From assembly GCA_030145365.1 (NCBI GenBank), contig JAQYVS010000057.1, positions 1-20,076 of the forward strand: 20,076 nucleotides of DNA, written 5' to 3'. This DNA is from Desulfofustis sp. GTDB lineage: Bacteria; Desulfobacterota; Desulfobulbia; Desulfobulbales; Desulfocapsaceae. Each line of letters begins with the position of its first letter. Position 1 is the first letter of the stretch. Positions 1 through 8,184 of the stretch are shown here, piece after piece. A model generated the notes under the pieces. It saw only the letters and a list, made by a program, of their open reading frames with translations. It was not told the origin of the DNA and ran no database searches. The translations under genes were made by a program, and so were the position numbers.

Positions 1-2
1 CT

Positions 3-98
3 CGTGTCAATCAGGTGAGTGTTTTCTTGAAATGGCAAAACGACTATCATATCATAGGTCGTAGTAATCGTTATGTATTTGTATTTACAAGATATTAA
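3..98 (+). CDS. possible C-terminal end of an upstream gene (partial)
   Basis: One + strand frame stays open from the window edge to a TAA at 96-98 and reads as 31 plausible residues ending in VFVFTRY. The last stretch alternates hydrophobic and polar residues and ends in Tyr, as in a terminal beta strand of an outer-membrane barrel, but this is only a resemblance. A random frame of this length is quite often open, so the evidence is composition and position only. The family is not recognisable, and the rest of the gene lies left of the window. Confidence 0.3.
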   Translation, partial: RVNQVSVFLKWQNDYHIIGRSNRYVFVFTRY

Positions 99-331
99 GA
101 GGTAAGAAGCTACTAAAACTGATGAAAGCCACTGTTCTCAGACACACTCCCTTATTTTACATAATATACATTATGCGACATTGGGCACAAGGGTAAACAG
201 CTTTAAGTTTTTCCTCCAAGATGGTATTAACCGTAGGTTTCTTTATAAAGATCCAACTCATAGAGATATCGATATAAAAACCTTATAACAGTCATATAGA
301 TCAATACAATAGATTCTAATGGAGATTTTAA
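99..331. other. AT-rich leader region upstream of purB
   Basis: No convincing gene lies here. The stretch holds two short perfect palindromes: a 12-base one centred on TATA at 240-251 and a 10-base one (ATATCGATAT) at 266-275. TACAAT at 304-309 could be a -10 element but has no good -35 partner. A ribosome binding site, GGAG at 321-324, sits seven bases before the purB ATG. No purine-riboswitch-like fold and no terminator for the upstream gene were recognised by eye. Confidence 0.4.
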
Positions 332-1777
332 ATGCCCCACACAGTCTATAGCGAACCACTTGTCAGCCGATATACCAGTACAGAAATGCAGTTTTTATTT
401 TCAGAACAGAAAAAATTCACCACCTGGAGACGCTGCTGGATTGCCCTGGCTGAATCACAACGTGAGCTTGGACTTCACGAATTGATCAGCGAAGAGATGC
501 TGAATGAAATGCGGGCTAATGTTGACAACATTGATTATCAACTCGCCAAGGCCAAGGAAAAAGAGATTCGTCATGATGTAATGGCACATGTTTTCGAATT
601 TGGTACCAAGTGCCCTACCGCTGAACCCATTATTCATTTAGGAGCAACCTCCCAATTTGTGGTGTGCAATTCTGATCTGATTATCCAGAAGGAAGCTTTT
701 AAGCTCGTCAGGAACGGTTTATTGAATGTCATTACCCAGCTGGCAAACTTTTGTGAAAACTACAAGGCTCTACCAACCCTCGGATACACCCATTATCAGC
801 CGGCTCAACCGACCACCGTTGGAAAAAGAAATACTATTTATATCCAGGACTTACTACTCGACCTGGAATATATAGATCATTTTGTTTCAGCAATGGCAGC
901 GAGGGGTGCCAAAGGTACAGTCGGTACCCAGGCAACATTTTTAGAATTATTCCAAGGAGATCACAAAAAAGTTCGGAAACTCGACCAGTTAGTGGCTGAA
1001 AAACTAGGGTTCGCGCGTTCAATTCCTGTAACAGGGCAAACGTACAGCCGAAAACTTGATTTAAAACTTTCAGAAGTACTTTCCGGAATTGGTGCTACCG
1101 CTCACAAATTCGCCACTGATCTGAGATTACTGTCTAATTTAAAAATCCAGGAAGAACCTTTTGCTAAGAACCAGACTGGTTCTTCGGCTATGGCTTACAA
1201 GAGAAATCCCATGCGATCTGAGAGAATGACCGGCCTGTCTCGCAAACTTATGGGTCTTGTTCCGGATTTTGCAGCAACCTATTCAAATCAATGGTTTGAA
1301 AGAACCCTCGATGATTCTGCAATACGTCGCATGGACATTCCTCAAGCTTTTCTGTTAACCGATGCAATATTGAAGTTATTTATCAACATAACCTCAGATA
1401 TGGTTGTATATCCCAAACAAATAGAGAGGCACCTAAAAGCTGAAGTTCCTTTTATGGCTACAGAGAAAATATTGATGGTAGCTGTTGAGAAAGGAGAAAG
1501 TCGTCAGGAGATGCACGAGATTGTCAAAGTACACTCCGTTGAGGCAGGTAAAGTTGTCAAGAATGATGCTCTTGACAATGATCTGCTGCGACGATTAGCA
1601 GATGATGACCGGATACCTTTCAATTTAGATGAACTCCAGGCAATGACTGAGGACCTTATTCAGTTTACCGGTCGCGCCGTTCAACAGACTGAGGAATTTC
1701 TTGAAGAAGTTGTGTATCCGTTATTAAAAGACAATAGTCGTGATTTTCAACCCATTAACGCATCGCTCCAGGTATAG
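332..1777 (+). CDS. purB: adenylosuccinate lyase (animal-type ADSL)
   Basis: This enzyme works twice in purine synthesis: it cleaves SAICAR to AICAR plus fumarate, and adenylosuccinate to AMP plus fumarate. At 481 residues it belongs to the fumarase/aspartase superfamily. Visible landmarks are RHDVMAH around residue 81, THYQPAQ with the likely general acid His154, KGTVGTQA near 195, and the flexible signature loop GSSAMAYKRNPMRSER at 283-298, which contains the catalytic serine. WFERTLDDSA follows, and the protein ends with FLEEVVYPLL. From memory, these blocks and the overall length match vertebrate ADSL (about 480 residues) more closely than the shorter B. subtilis type or the E. coli type. 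The loop has Ala where animals have Pro (AMAYKRNP). The ATG is preceded by GGAG at seven bases. The DUF4911 gene begins 11 bases after the stop, so they may be cotranscribed. Confidence in the function is high. Confidence 0.95.
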   Translation: MPHTVYSEPLVSRYTSTEMQFLFSEQKKFTTWRRCWIALAESQRELGLHELISEEMLNEMRANVDNIDYQLAKAKEKEIRHDVMAHVFEFGTKCPTAEPIIHLGATSQFVVCNSDLIIQKEAFKLVRNGLLNVITQLANFCENYKALPTLGYTHYQPAQPTTVGKRNTIYIQDLLLDLEYIDHFVSAMAARGAKGTVGTQATFLELFQGDHKKVRKLDQLVAEKLGFARSIPVTGQTYSRKLDLKLSEVLSGIGATAHKFATDLRLLSNLKIQEEPFAKNQTGSSAMAYKRNPMRSERMTGLSRKLMGLVPDFAATYSNQWFERTLDDSAIRRMDIPQAFLLTDAILKLFINITSDMVVYPKQIERHLKAEVPFMATEKILMVAVEKGESRQEMHEIVKVHSVEAGKVVKNDALDNDLLRRLADDDRIPFNLDELQAMTEDLIQFTGRAVQQTEEFLEEVVYPLLKDNSRDFQPINASLQV

Positions 1778-1788
1778 TGTAAAAGCAA

Positions 1789-2007
1789 ATGGCTATGAAA
1801 CATTTAACTGATACCTTTTATCGTATTGCTCCTGAATCATTTCATTTTTTGAAATTTATTCTGGAAGGATACGATAATCTTGCTATGATTTCTTCAATTT
1901 CCAATATCCGAGGAATTATCAGAATTCGATGCGCGCTGGATTCACTGCCGGAACTTATCACAATCATTGACTCGGTGGCTCCAAGAATTAAGCGCCCCTG
2001 CCTTTAA
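1789..2007 (+). CDS. DUF4911 domain protein
   Basis: A 72-residue protein of unknown function. The central segment, FHFLKFILEGYDNLAMISSI followed by a short strand-like region and a leucine-rich helix, matches my memory of the DUF4911 family, which is small, cytosolic and common in Desulfobacterota and Geobacter relatives. There is no signal peptide, membrane segment or metal motif. It lies 11 bases after purB and 27 bases before miaB on the same strand, so all three may form one transcript. No clear ribosome binding site precedes the ATG. A second ATG two codons later (1795) is an equally possible start. The pairing with miaB suggests, but does not show, a link with RNA modification or translation. 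Confidence 0.75.
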   Translation: MAMKHLTDTFYRIAPESFHFLKFILEGYDNLAMISSISNIRGIIRIRCALDSLPELITIIDSVAPRIKRPCL

Positions 2008-2034
2008 TCTTTCGTTAATTTATCAATCTATTTT

Positions 2035-3393
2035 ATGAAACAGAAATCGTTCTATATAAAAACATTTGGCTGTCAGATGAATATTCGAGACAGTGAAATC
2101 ATGGCCCAGAAACTTTATGAGAACGGCTACTTAGAAAGTGCGACCATAGAGGATGCCTCGCTGATTATTCTAAACACATGCTCAGTTCGTGGAAAAGCAG
2201 AACAAAAGTTTTTCAGTCTGCTTGGTTCGCTGCGTAAGATTAAGAAACAAAACCCGGGGTTAAAAATTTGTGTAGCAGGTTGTGTTGCCCAGCAGGAGGG
2301 AAAGAAGATTATAGATCGTATGAAACACGTGGATCTTGTAATCGGTACCCAGCACATCTATGACATTCCCCGTTTGCTGAAAAAATCTGAAACCCAAAAA
2401 ACCGCCGTTAATCTTTCAGATATCTATGAAATCCCCCCATACATTCCCAAAACAAATATCTCTCATCCCGGCTCCGGTAAAAAACCAGAAAAACAGTTCC
2501 AATTCTCACGATTTGTCACAATCATGCAAGGCTGCAACAACTTCTGCACCTATTGTGTTGTACCGTATACCCGTGGACGAGAGGTATCGAGAAACGTTAA
2601 GGACATTGTAGAGGAAATATCACTGTTTGTTGGTTCAGGAGTCAGCGAGATCACTCTTCTTGGTCAAAATGTTAATTCATACGGCCGCACTAACCAGGTT
2701 ACCGAGACTGAACTACCCTACTCTTTTGCCAATCTCATCCATGAGGTTTCAGAAATTCCCGGCCTCAAACGTCTTCGTTTTACAACATCGAATCCTAAAG
2801 ATCTTTCGGATGAATTGATAGACTGCTTTGCCCGGATCGACAACTTATGCCCGCAGTTCCACTTGCCGGTTCAATCTGGTTCAGACGCAATACTTAAGCG
2901 CATGAAGCGAAATTATACGATCGACGACTACCTGAAGAAAGTTGATAGATTGGTTTCAGCATGTCCAGAAATTGCTCTTACTACTGATATGATCATCGGC
3001 TTTCCCGGGGAGACTGAAATCGATTTTCAATCGACCATGCGGCTATTGGAACGTGTCAGATTTCACGGTTCCTTCTCTTTTAAATATTCGGACAGACCAG
3101 GAACGCGGGCGGCAGAAATTGACAGCAAATTATCGGAGCAGGAAAAAGGTGCTCGTCTACATATTTTCCAGAAACGGCAGGATGAGATCAGTCTAGCCAG
3201 AAACCGTGACTATGTTGGCAAAACAAGAACGATTCTTGTCGAACATTCAGATCCGACATCACTCATGGGAAGAACTTCGACAAATCACATTGTTCACGTG
3301 GAGTCTGGTGATAAAGAAATACAAGCGGGAGATTATATTGAAGTGCAGATCACGTTTGGCGGCCAACATGCACTGAAAGGAAAACTACTGTAA
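2035..3393 (+). CDS. miaB: tRNA-2-methylthio-N6-dimethylallyladenosine synthase
   Basis: A radical-SAM methylthiotransferase that adds a 2-methylthio group to N6-isopentenyladenosine at position 37 of tRNAs reading UNN codons. The 452 residues show the full family layout. An N-terminal UPF0004 domain carries the three ligands of the auxiliary cluster: Cys13 (KTFGCQMN), Cys49 (NTCSVR) and Cys83 (VAGCVAQQ). The radical-SAM core has CNNFCTYC with Cys167, Cys171 and Cys174, followed by VVPYTRGRE, a MiaB hallmark. TTDMIIGFPGET lies near 320, and a C-terminal TRAM domain (about 385-452) would bind tRNA. The start is typical for the family, although no Shine-Dalgarno is visible before it. It is convergent with parC across a 40-base gap where I see no hairpin terminator. 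The partner gene miaA is not in the window. Confidence 0.96.
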   Translation: MKQKSFYIKTFGCQMNIRDSEIMAQKLYENGYLESATIEDASLIILNTCSVRGKAEQKFFSLLGSLRKIKKQNPGLKICVAGCVAQQEGKKIIDRMKHVDLVIGTQHIYDIPRLLKKSETQKTAVNLSDIYEIPPYIPKTNISHPGSGKKPEKQFQFSRFVTIMQGCNNFCTYCVVPYTRGREVSRNVKDIVEEISLFVGSGVSEITLLGQNVNSYGRTNQVTETELPYSFANLIHEVSEIPGLKRLRFTTSNPKDLSDELIDCFARIDNLCPQFHLPVQSGSDAILKRMKRNYTIDDYLKKVDRLVSACPEIALTTDMIIGFPGETEIDFQSTMRLLERVRFHGSFSFKYSDRPGTRAAEIDSKLSEQEKGARLHIFQKRQDEISLARNRDYVGKTRTILVEHSDPTSLMGRTSTNHIVHVESGDKEIQAGDYIEVQITFGGQHALKGKLL

Positions 3394-3433
3394 CAAACCG
3401 AGTTACCCAATAGCAGCAAGCGAGCCTCAGGTC

Positions 3434-5494
3434 TTATTGATCACCCTGCCCGTCTGTTTGGTCATCAACACTATTAGATTCGATTGACTCCGACTCCCCG
3501 GCGTCGTCTGCTTCCTCTGACAAACCCGGCAACCTGGCATTGGCTCGTTCTTTATCTTTAATTACCCGCTCTGTGGATTCCACAACCCTTCTTGCCACAC
3601 GCGGTGAAACCCGTTTTCCCTTTGCTGAGGCACCTTTTATCAGATACTCGTCAAAGTCGATTTCAACGACATTGCTCTTTGCCCTTCTTGATGGAACCAG
3701 GCTGACCCTGGCATGCTTGTTATCTCCGGTCAACAGGAGCAGAATACGGGATCGTTTATGGGCTGAAAACAAATGATAATCTTTTTCAAGAATAAATTTA
3801 GGCGTTGCAAAGCGTTTGACATAGGCCAGGTTTTCTTTACCGTCCCGGTAAACGATGTTAAAAACAAGATTTTTCTTCAAAACAGCGGCATATACGAGCT
3901 CTTCACCAACAAACAGTTTGTCGGCAACCGGTACCACCTTATAGCTCCCGGATTCGTCAATCAGCAATATTCGGTCGTATTCAGAACAGGAAAATGAAAT
4001 ATCACTATTTTCATTTTCTGCTTTAATTGTATGTCCGATGAAACCGCTTTCTCTATTGTAGCCAACAGTCAAATTGGAAAGTGCTACTTTTCGAGCTTTT
4101 ACTTCTGAAAATGCAGTAATTTCTGACAGACGAGGATGATCCTTACCATAGGTGTCAAGCAGCTTCTCAATGTATGAAATGGTAAAACCGATGGTATCTT
4201 GGAGACTGATCTGAACCGCTTTGATGTCTTTTCTGATATTTCTGATTTCCCTGGCTTGCCGTTCAATATCGTAACGGGTAATACGCTTGATTCGTATTTC
4301 CAGCAACCGCTCAATATCGCTTTCGGAAACTGGTCGTTCAAGTTCCTTGGTAAATGGCTTCAGTGAGGATTCAACAGTTTCGATAACCGCTTCAGCAGTA
4401 GTAACTTCTTCAATCTGTTTATATAAACGCTCTTCAATAAATATCTGCTCAAGCAATCGTGCATGAAGTTTTTGCGATAAGCGTTCCAATTCGATTTCAA
4501 GTTCGCTGGTAAGGTCGGTAACCAGCTTGTCGGTATTGAACCGTATTACCTCGTTGACCGTACTGGTTTCTGGAAAATTTCCTCGAATCAGCGTAAGATT
4601 GGTATTCAGCGACATTTCACAGTCGCTGAAAGCATACAGAGCCTTGATGGTATCCTTAGCGTAAATATTTCTGGGCAGCTTGATTTCTATTTCTACTTCT
4701 TCAGCTGTGTAATCGTTAATCGAAAGTATTTTAATCTTGCCCGCTTTCGCGGCTTTTTCAACGGAATCGATCAGTGACGAGGTCGTCGTGCCGTATGGAA
4801 TTTCGGTTATGGTAATGGTTTTTTCATTTTTTTCGGCTATTCGTGCCCTGCAACGTATTTTACCGTTGCCCTGATCGTAGTCGGTGACATCGATCAAACC
4901 CATTTGCTGAAAATCAGGATACAGCACAAATTCCTGATCTTTTAAAATAGCGATCTGAGCTTCGAGTAATTCTCTGAAATTGTGTGGCAAAATTCTGGTT
5001 GCCATTCCCACAGCAATACCGTCGGCCCCCTGAAGCAGGAGCAGTGGGATTTTAGCCGGCAGAGAAACGGGTTCAATGGTTCTGCTGTCATACGATTCTG
5101 TAAACTCGGTCAGGTCTTTATTAAACAGTACTTCACGGGCAAGCGGGGAGAGACGGCATTCGATATAACGGGCTGCTGAAGCCTGGTCTCCAGTGAAGAT
5201 GTTGCCAAAATTTCCCTGCCGATCGATTAAAAATCCCTTGTTGGCAAGATTGACAAGCGCCGCAAAGATAGAAGCATCCCCGTGAGGATGTAGTTTCATC
5301 GTTTCGCCAACGACATTGGCAACTTTATGAAAACGACCGTCATCCATATTGTGAAGCGTCTGCAGAAGTCTTCTCTGCACGGGCTTAAGACCGTCTTCAA
5401 TGGACGGAATGGCACGTTCTTTTATTACATAAGACGTATATTCAAGAAAATTTTCGTCAAAAAGTCTGTGTAATTTACCTACCAATGCACTCAT
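3434..5494 (-). CDS. parC: DNA topoisomerase IV subunit A-like (GyrA/ParC family)
   Basis: The breakage-and-rejoining subunit of a type IIA topoisomerase, which cuts and reseals DNA to decatenate or relax chromosomes. Of 686 residues, the N-terminal half carries the winged-helix/tower core with GLKPVQRRLL (35-44) and HPHGDAS (69-75). The catalytic Tyr110 lies in AARYIECRL. The C-terminal part (about 470-625) is a shortened, degenerate beta-propeller without the GyrA box, followed by a basic then acidic tail. This argues for the topoisomerase IV-like, Chlamydia/Bacteroidetes-type subfamily rather than gyrase A. The quinolone-contact positions equivalent to E. coli GyrA Ser83 and Asp87 are Ala74 and Ala78. 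The gene starts 30 bases after the parE stop, so the two are clearly an operon. Its ATG has only a weak ribosome binding site (GGA seven bases upstream). A true gyrA/gyrB pair is expected elsewhere in the genome. Confidence 0.9.
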   Translation of the reverse strand: MSALVGKLHRLFDENFLEYTSYVIKERAIPSIEDGLKPVQRRLLQTLHNMDDGRFHKVANVVGETMKLHPHGDASIFAALVNLANKGFLIDRQGNFGNIFTGDQASAARYIECRLSPLAREVLFNKDLTEFTESYDSRTIEPVSLPAKIPLLLLQGADGIAVGMATRILPHNFRELLEAQIAILKDQEFVLYPDFQQMGLIDVTDYDQGNGKIRCRARIAEKNEKTITITEIPYGTTTSSLIDSVEKAAKAGKIKILSINDYTAEEVEIEIKLPRNIYAKDTIKALYAFSDCEMSLNTNLTLIRGNFPETSTVNEVIRFNTDKLVTDLTSELEIELERLSQKLHARLLEQIFIEERLYKQIEEVTTAEAVIETVESSLKPFTKELERPVSESDIERLLEIRIKRITRYDIERQAREIRNIRKDIKAVQISLQDTIGFTISYIEKLLDTYGKDHPRLSEITAFSEVKARKVALSNLTVGYNRESGFIGHTIKAENENSDISFSCSEYDRILLIDESGSYKVVPVADKLFVGEELVYAAVLKKNLVFNIVYRDGKENLAYVKRFATPKFILEKDYHLFSAHKRSRILLLLTGDNKHARVSLVPSRRAKSNVVEIDFDEYLIKGASAKGKRVSPRVARRVVESTERVIKDKERANARLPGLSEEADDAGESESIESNSVDDQTDGQGDQ

Positions 5495-5524
5495 CTAATA
5501 ATCCGATTACCTTACCCGAAAAAG

Positions 5525-7351
5525 CTAGATCAAATGTTCCATGATATATTGCTTTCGTTCCGGGGTATTTTTTCCCATATAAAATGATAGAACCTTCGAA
5601 ACCTCACTGACACTGTCAATGGTGACGTTTCTTAAGCGCAATTCACCGCTGATAAACTGTTTAAACTCTTTCGGACTGATCTCGCCGAGCCCCTTGAACC
5701 TGGTTGTTTCAACGACCTTTTTCTGCTTTCCCCTGCCCTGAAGTTTTCTGGTTCCAACTTCCTTCTCTTTTTCCGAGTAGCAATAAATTGTCTCTTTTTT
5801 GTTGCGTACCCTATATATCGGTGTTTCCAGAATATAGATAAAGCCGAGTTTTACCAGCGGCTCGAAATAGTGCAGAAAAAAAGTGAGCAGCAGATTTCTG
5901 ATATGCAGGCCATCCACATCGGCATCAGTGGCGAATATAACTTTGTCGTAACGCAGATCAGAGATTGATTCCTCGATGTTCAGAGCCCGCATCAGCGAAT
6001 ACATCTCTTCATTTTTATAGAGAAGATTCATTTTCTGACCAAGCACATTCATCGGTTTGCCTTTTAGGGAAAAAACCGCCTGGGTCATTGGATCCCGAGA
6101 CGAAACGATGGATCCTGCAGCCGACTGGCCCTCCGTGATAAAGACCATATTTTCCCGGCCGGCTGGGGATGGCTTCCCTTTTGCCGGATGATATTTACAG
6201 TCCTTGAGCTGGGGGATTTTAATAGCTACCTTTTTAGCTTTGGCCCGGGCTTCTTTTCTGACCGATTGCAGCTCTTTTCTCACCCTTTCATTTCTTAATA
6301 TCTTGTCAATCAGAATTTCTGCGCGTTCACTATTTTTATACAACTCACTGGATACCGCGTCTTTAACCGTATTGACGATCCATGAACGAACTTCTGTATT
6401 ACCAAGTTTGTTTTTTGTCTGAGACTCGAAGACCGGTTCTTTAACTTTGATTGACAAGGTGCCAACTATCCCATCCCGCACATCTTTGTTGATGAATTTT
6501 TTTGAAGAAAATTCATTGATTCCTTTCAAAATGCCTTCACGAAAGGCGGACAGATGGGTTCCTCCCTCACTGGTGTAGGTACCGTTGACAAAAGAGTAGT
6601 ATGAATCTCCGTATGAATCGATATGGGCAAAAGCAAATTCCAGGGTCTGGTCTTTATAATATATAGGTTCGTACAGACTATCCCCATCCAATTCATTGGA
6701 TAGCAGGTCAAATAATCCGTTGGTGGACTGATAGAGTTCCTTCTTATAATAAATTTTCAGACCGGCATTGAGATAGGCGTAGCGCCAGAGCCGTTTACCG
6801 ACAAATGATTCATCGAATTGATAATCACCAAATAATTTAAGATCAGGTAGAAATTCAATTAAGGTGCCGTCTTTCTCGTCGGTTTTGCCACTTTTTTTAT
6901 TGTTAAGCACTCCCTGGTTAAATTCAGCCGAAGCGAGTTTCCCTTCTCGAAAAGCAGTTACTTTGAAGTCCTCGGACAGGGCATTTACCGCCTTGGTACC
7001 AACACCGTTAAGGCCAACGGAAAACTGAAAGACATCGGTGTTATATTTGGCACCGGTATTGATGACGGAGACACATTCCTCAAGTTTTCCGAGGGGTATT
7101 CCCCTGCCGAAATCTCTTATTCTGGTCAATCCGTTATCTTCAATCTCGACATTTATCCGCTTACCAGCGCCCATGATAAATTCGTCAACCGCATTGTCGA
7201 TAACCTCTTTAAGCAAAATATAAATGCCGTCGTCCTGATGGGATCCATCTCCAAGGCGTCCAATATACATGCCCGGCCGCTTGCGAATATGCTCAAGCGA
7301 ACTCAGGGTCTTTATTTTACTTTCATCGTAAATTTCAACAGATCGAGACAT
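5525..7351 (-). CDS. parE: DNA topoisomerase IV subunit B-like (GyrB/ParE family)
   Basis: The ATPase subunit that drives strand passage together with the ParC product. The N-terminal GHKL ATPase shows EVIDNAVDEF (Mg/ATP-binding Glu-Asn), RDFGRGIP and the ATP-lid GLNGVGTKAVNALS. A transducer domain follows. The Toprim domain has EGQSAAGS and the acidic DADVDG metal motif, and the C-terminal tail has TTRFKGLGEI. At about 608 residues it lacks the long insertion of E. coli GyrB, as expected for ParE-like proteins. I place the start at the ATG at 7351 (product MSRSVEIYDE). An in-frame TTG at 7360 would add three residues, but the ATG is preferred because GGAA lies just upstream of it. A promoter-like sequence with a 17-base spacer sits 47-75 bases upstream. 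It is transcribed first, with parC next. Confidence 0.93.
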   Translation of the reverse strand: MSRSVEIYDESKIKTLSSLEHIRKRPGMYIGRLGDGSHQDDGIYILLKEVIDNAVDEFIMGAGKRINVEIEDNGLTRIRDFGRGIPLGKLEECVSVINTGAKYNTDVFQFSVGLNGVGTKAVNALSEDFKVTAFREGKLASAEFNQGVLNNKKSGKTDEKDGTLIEFLPDLKLFGDYQFDESFVGKRLWRYAYLNAGLKIYYKKELYQSTNGLFDLLSNELDGDSLYEPIYYKDQTLEFAFAHIDSYGDSYYSFVNGTYTSEGGTHLSAFREGILKGINEFSSKKFINKDVRDGIVGTLSIKVKEPVFESQTKNKLGNTEVRSWIVNTVKDAVSSELYKNSERAEILIDKILRNERVRKELQSVRKEARAKAKKVAIKIPQLKDCKYHPAKGKPSPAGRENMVFITEGQSAAGSIVSSRDPMTQAVFSLKGKPMNVLGQKMNLLYKNEEMYSLMRALNIEESISDLRYDKVIFATDADVDGLHIRNLLLTFFLHYFEPLVKLGFIYILETPIYRVRNKKETIYCYSEKEKEVGTRKLQGRGKQKKVVETTRFKGLGEISPKEFKQFISGELRLRNVTIDSVSEVSKVLSFYMGKNTPERKQYIMEHLI

Positions 7352-7397
7352 AATTTCCAAGAACAGTTCAAGTTTCTAGATAGATTTAATTGGCGGC

Positions 7398-7426
7398 ATA
7401 TTATTTCATTTCAATTCAATTGGCAA
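7398..7426 (-). promoter_or_regulatory. probable sigma70 promoter of parE-parC
   Basis: On the - strand, TTGCCA (-35, 7421-7426) and TAATAT (-10, 7398-7403) are separated by exactly 17 bases. The -35 matches the consensus at five of six positions and the -10 at four of six. Transcription would start near 7391, giving a leader of about 40 bases before the parE ATG. The spacing and location are good. The assignment is by eye only. Confidence 0.5.
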
Positions 7427-7463
7427 TAGACCAGAAAATGTTGACGCCTATGATCATGTAATC

Positions 7464-7667
7464 TTATATTCTCATAACCCGCTCGCAATCAGGGCAAATC
7501 CAGGTTGGTCCGTTGCTTATGCCCCATTTATTTTCTTCAAAACATTCCGGACAGATTTGAAACCCGCAGGGGCAATTCCAGCAAAACGGTTTCTTTTCGC
7601 GACAGCAGCTGCAGATATACTCGCCTAGCCTGCGACGGCGATATCCTTGTTTTTTATCTTTTTCCAT
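7464..7667 (-). CDS. cysteine-rich small protein, likely zinc-binding
   Basis: A 67-residue protein with ten cysteines. They are arranged as CSCC at 19-22, CWNCPC at 29-34, CPEC at 39-42 and CPDC at 58-61, with a basic N-terminus (QGYRRRRLG). This spacing is enough for two zinc sites, as in zinc-ribbon or treble-clef mini-proteins. I do not recognise the family. Its ATG lies inside the end of cutA (14-base overlap, different frame), so its translation is probably coupled to that of cutA. The position after a metal-tolerance gene makes a metal-related role tempting, but zinc structural sites are common in unrelated small proteins, so function is left open. Confidence 0.7.
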   Translation of the reverse strand: MEKDKKQGYRRRRLGEYICSCCREKKPFCWNCPCGFQICPECFEENKWGISNGPTWICPDCERVMRI

Positions 7668-7980
7668 TTCTGAGTTCTTCTTTCAGCCATTGAGCATACG
7701 CGTCATCGATCTCCACAATATCTGTGGCGACAATTTCTGGAACTTCATAGCTATGCATCAATTTTATCGTCTTCGCTAGTTCTGTAAACAGTGAATGTTC
7801 ACTCTTCATTACCACCAGATATTCCGTATCGGTTGTAATTTTATTGTCCCACCAATAACAACTTCTAACGGGAGCAGAAATCTGCACACAGGCCGCAAGT
7901 CTTTTCTCAAGTATTTGAACTGCAATGTTGTGGCCTTCGGTTTCCTTATCACAGCTTGTCGTCACAAGTATGGGTCTCAT
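7654..7980 (-). CDS. cutA: divalent cation tolerance protein CutA
   Basis: A 108-residue member of the CutA1 family: small, very stable, trimeric ferredoxin-like proteins that are linked to copper tolerance in E. coli but whose molecular role is poorly known. Visible family blocks are ILVTTSCD at the N-terminus, EKRLAACVQI at 25-34, SCYWWD near 40-45, the strand TEYLVVMKS, and HSYEVPEIVA at 76-85. The length is typical. GGGAG seven bases before the ATG is a good ribosome binding site and fixes the start. It has no signal peptide, so it is probably cytoplasmic. It is divergent from coaX across about 200 bases and overlaps the downstream cysteine-rich gene by 14 bases. Confidence 0.93.
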   Translation of the reverse strand: MRPILVTTSCDKETEGHNIAVQILEKRLAACVQISAPVRSCYWWDNKITTDTEYLVVMKSEHSLFTELAKTIKLMHSYEVPEIVATDIVEIDDAYAQWLKEELRNGKR

Positions 7981-8171
7981 TGTTTTGCTCCCGTATTGAT
8001 CTCTATCCTGAATGGTGGTGACTTGAATAAACTCTTTTCCAAATTATTGTCCTTTCCTAAGTAACAACTACAATATTTCAATTTTTTAAACGATCTTGTA
8101 TTTTGCACCATTAAATTTTTAAACCATGGTAGGTTAACGATCCAACAGGGCCTCATAGCCATTTACTCAAT

Positions 8172-8179
8172 GGGGAGAG
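8172..8179 (+). promoter_or_regulatory. ribosome binding site that decides the coaX start
   Basis: GGGGAGAG lies five bases before the ATG at 8185 and just downstream of an in-frame ATG at 8170. It can only serve the second ATG, and the shorter product begins MLFVIDIGNTH, the usual N-terminus of type III pantothenate kinases. The 8170 start is therefore unlikely. Confidence 0.8.
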
Positions 8180-8184
8180 ATAAA

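Noticed and set aside
3394..3433. A bidirectional terminator between miaB and parC
   Set aside because: The 40-base gap was read on both strands, and no GC-rich stem followed by a T tract was found.
7441..7470. Promoter-like TTGACG and TATATT, 18 bases apart, on the + strand
   Set aside because: It points into the 3' end of the cysteine-rich gene on the opposite strand, with no + strand gene downstream. A chance match or a minor antisense start is likelier than a real gene promoter.
8170..8184. Earlier ATG for coaX
   Set aside because: The strong ribosome binding site lies between the two ATGs, and the family N-terminus begins at the second one (8185).
7981..8184. Divergent promoters for cutA and coaX
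   Set aside because: Promoters must exist in this 200-base gap, but no -35/-10 pair with acceptable match and spacing could be singled out by eye.
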